This document shows, in pieces, positions 61,630-64,000 of a DNA stretch of 64,000 bases. Origin of the DNA: Cephalopachus bancanus. Its lineage: Eukaryota > Chordata > Mammalia > Primates > Tarsiidae. The notes under the pieces were generated by a model. That model saw only the letters and a program-made list of their open reading frames with translations, did not search any database and was not told the DNA's origin. How positions within the stretch are numbered: position 1 is the first letter of the stretch; each line of letters begins with the position of its first letter. The stretch lies in assembly GCA_027257055.1 (NCBI GenBank), contig JAPVLO010000003.1:9613501-9677500 (forward strand). Reading direction: 5' to 3'. The translations under genes were made by a program, and so were the position numbers.

Positions 61630-61930
61630 CCATCATGTATATGTACCACATTTTCTTTATCCAGTCCACTTTTGATTGGCAGCATAGTTGGCTCCGTGTT
61701 TTTGCTATTGTGAATAATGCTGCAATAAACATGCGAGTGCAGGTATCCTTTTTATAGAGTGATTTGAGTTCCTCCGGGTATATTCCCAGAAAGGGGATTG
61801 CTGGGTCATATGGAAGGTCAATTTTTAGATCCTTTAGGAATTGCCACACTGTCTTCCACAGAGGTTGTATTAGTTTACACTCCCACCAATAGTGTAGGAG
61901 TGTTCCCTTTTCCCTACATCCTCTCAGCAT
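61571..61930 (-). pseudogene. L1 ORF2 C-terminal remnant (minus strand)
   Basis: The minus-strand frame includes [20 protein letters not shown] and CTRMFIAALFTIAKT, the C-terminal end of L1 ORF2, and then runs into an inserted Alu (from 61629 downward), which supplies foreign residues. It is not a functional protein. Confidence 0.85.
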
Positions 61931-62008
61931 CTGTTATTTTTTGAGTTATTGATGATTCAACAATAAACTGACAGAAACTAAAATAAAAAGCACAATTCCA
62001 TTCACAAT

Positions 62009-62035
62009 AGACACACACACACACACACACACACA
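62009..62035 (+). repeat. (AC)n microsatellite inside L1 ORF2
   Basis: About 13 AC units follow 'cattcacaatag', at a place where ORF2 normally has unique sequence, so the tract expanded after insertion or in the source element. Confidence 0.9.
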
Positions 62036-62068
62036 AATGAAATACCTGGCATCTTTCTAACCAGAGAC

Positions 62069-62542
62069 GTGAAAGACCTTTACAATGAAAACTACAAAAC
62101 ACTGCTCAAGGAAGTCAAAGAAGACACAAACAAATGGAAAAATATTCCATGCTCATGGATTGGAAGAATCAGCATTGTTAAGATGTCCATCCTACTAAAG
62201 ACAATCTACAGATTCAATGCAATACCCATTAAATTACCAACATCATTCTTCTCAGACCTTGAAACAGCAATACAGAGATTCATATGGAAACATAAAAGAC
62301 CATGAATAACCAACACAATCTTTAACAAAAGAAACAAAGTGGGAGGTATCACACTTCCAGACTTCAAACTCTACTATAAAGCTACAATAATCAAAACAGC
62401 TTGGTATTGGTACAAGAATAGGCATATAAACCAATGGAACAGGATAGAGATTTTGGAAGCAAAATCTCAATTTATCAACCATCTCATCTTCGACAAAGCC
62501 TCCACCAACAACTACTGGGGGAGAGGAGAACCTATTCAGTAA
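62069..62542 (+). pseudogene. L1 ORF2 remnant in the inverted segment
   Basis: Two open stretches (62069-62305 and 62339-62542) in the same region encode ORF2 sequence after the reverse-transcriptase domain ([20 protein letters not shown] and [20 protein letters not shown]). A stop after KRP at 62303-62305 breaks the frame. It is a dead retrotransposon fragment. Confidence 0.85.
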
Positions 62543-63125
62543 GTGGTGGTGGGAAAACTGGCCGACCACATGCAGGAGACTGAAACAGGACCCATACCTA
62601 TCACCATACACAAAAATAAACTCTAAATGGATCAAAGACCTAAATGTAAAACCTCAAACTATAAGAATCCTGGAAGAAAACAGGAAACACCCTTACAGAA
62701 ATTGGAATGGGCAACAAATTCCTGATCAACTCTCCAAAAGCAAATACCATAAAAGATAATATAGACAAATAGGACCTTATCAAATGAAAAAGCTTCTGCA
62801 AAGCAAAGCAAAACAAAACAAAACCATCAAGAGAGTTAGGAGACAGCCCACAGAATAGGAAAAAATACTAGCCAACTGTAAATCTGACAAAGGCCTAACA
62901 TCCAGTATCTACAAGGAACTCAGTGTCAAAAGGAATAAAACAAATAATCCTATTTAAAAATGGGCAGAAAAAAATGGGTGAAAGATATAAATAGACACTT
63001 CTCAGAAGAAGACATCTGAGAAGCCAACAGATACTTGAAAAAATGCTCAACCTCACTAATCATCAAAGAAATGCAAATTAAAACCACACTAAGATTCCAT
63101 CACCGTCATCAATATCCCATCTTTA

Positions 63126-63730
63126 AAATTGGGTCATTTGTCTTTATGTTGTTGCGTGTGAGTTCTTTATGTATTCTAGATACTACAGATCCTTATCAGA
63201 CATATGATTTGCAACTATTTTATCCCACTCTGTGGGTTATTTTTTTTTTTACTTCCTTCTAGTATTCCAGGAAGAAAAAGTTTTTAATTTTGATGAAGTT
63301 GAATTACTTATCTTTTTCTTGGTTGCTTGTTCTATGGTTGTCATAGCTAAGAAATCATTGCCCAATCCAAGGTCATGAAAATTCAGCCCTAAGTTTTCTT
63401 CTGAGAGTTTTATAGTTTAATCTTGTGCATTTAGGCCTTTGACCTATTTGGGGTTAGTTTTGCATATGGTGAATACAAAATTGAGGTGAGAGTCCAACTT
63501 TCTTCCTTTGTACATGGATATCCAGTTGTGCCATCACCCTTTATTGAAAGACTACTTTTTCCCATTGAGTGATCTTGGCACCTTGTCAAGATCAAACTCA
63601 ATTGGCCATATATGTGTGGTTTATTTCTAATCTTGCAATTCTGTTCCAGTAGTCTATATGTCTTAATTGAGCTTTTGATAAATATTGGGATGAAATGAGT
63701 ATATTTTATTCTCTAACAAGTGCCTGGAGT
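63126..63730 (-). mobile_element. Old L1M, right piece
   Basis: It continues the L1M of 60130-60978 without a gap ('aaaattgggtcatttgtctt', 'gttctttatgtattctagat', 'tatggttgtcatagctaaga', 'tattgaaagactactttttc'). The right limit is approximate. Confidence 0.8.
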
Positions 63731-64000
63731 AGAGTTAAACATTCGCCTATGCTTCTTACCTGTCAGTTGGCATGAGTAAGAGATTGACATCCTCTTTTGA
63801 GACGTGAGGATCATAAGAAGGGTGTGCACTTGCAAAGAGATTGTGACTCTGGTCAGCTCCAATATTCTCCTTAGAAACAAAGAGACAAATAAGGTCTAAA
63901 TTCCAGTCCATATAGTTTAACTAAAATAATTTTAAGTCTAGTAATTTTTAGGCAGGTATAACTCCATACACCCATCTCAGCACCCTCAATACCTGATAAA

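Larger units (their letters stand above)
60979..63114 (-). mobile_element. Younger L1 with 5' inversion (twin priming), split by an Alu
   Basis: T-rich sequence at about 60979-61040 is the poly(A) tail on the minus strand. From there to about 61952 the reverse complement of the L1 3' UTR and ORF2 C-terminus is seen, interrupted by an Alu (61340-61629). From about 61960 to 63114 ORF2 reads in sense on the plus strand ([15 protein letters not shown] and [19 protein letters not shown] are typical of the ORF2 C-terminal half). The sense part ends just before the L1 position where the antisense part begins. This is the arrangement made by twin priming. An 11-base duplication tcccatcttta (60968-60978 and 63115-63125) brackets the whole. 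Confidence 0.85.

Overview
The window is nuclear DNA from a primate, most probably a lemur or other strepsirrhine. About forty Alu-type SINEs are present. The youngest have the strepsirrhine form: head 'ggctcggtggctcagcctgt', tail of sense copies 'gagactccaactcaaaa', and internal 'ctacaataaat'. Spliced exons with GT-AG borders, MIR, L2, L1 and MaLR relics, and the absence of any dense bacterial-style coding region all agree with a vertebrate genome.

The one protein-coding gene I can support is the 3' end of SLC44A1 (choline transporter-like protein 1, CTL1), on the plus strand. Four in-phase exons are visible: 5014-5151, 13676-13912, 16175-16255 and 19215-19238. The last encodes the seven-residue tail ASGASSA and the stop codon. 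Exons 1-9 or so of the gene lie upstream, outside the window. Positions 1-5013 are therefore intron. A long 3' UTR follows the stop. A first strong poly(A) signal is at 21547-21552 and a second, doubled signal is at 27719-27728. The repeat-poor stretch between them may be an extended 3' UTR.

From about 27.8 kb to the end I see no coding gene. This part is intergenic, or intron if a more distal SLC44A1 terminal exon is used. It is built from layers of transposons. At 28.2-28.8 kb a tandem triplication carries a tetranucleotide repeat and the head of an Alu. At 37.1-41.1 kb an old plus-strand L1M is broken by an Alu, by a solo LTR with a 4-bp target duplication and by a free left Alu monomer, and has lost its reverse-transcriptase region. 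At 41.1-42.5 kb lies a minus-strand L1M-like 3' UTR. At 43.87-44.03 kb is a probable fossil Alu monomer (FAM) that still carries 7SL RNA features. At 44.7-44.9 kb is a small CpG-rich patch with YY1-like and CTCF-like motifs. At 58.0-58.7 kb three copies of one target site mark two successive insertions, and one of the Alus has an inverted-duplication scar. At 60.1-63.7 kb an old L1M is split by a younger, 5'-inverted L1, itself split by an Alu.

I found no sign of a new biological system such as a gene cluster, CRISPR array or RNA gene. The interesting material is mutational and transposon history plus possible regulatory structure in the SLC44A1 3' UTR. Repeat family names are from recognition of the sequence, not from a database search. 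Boundaries of old repeats are approximate. Boundaries with a quoted target-site duplication are good to a few bases.
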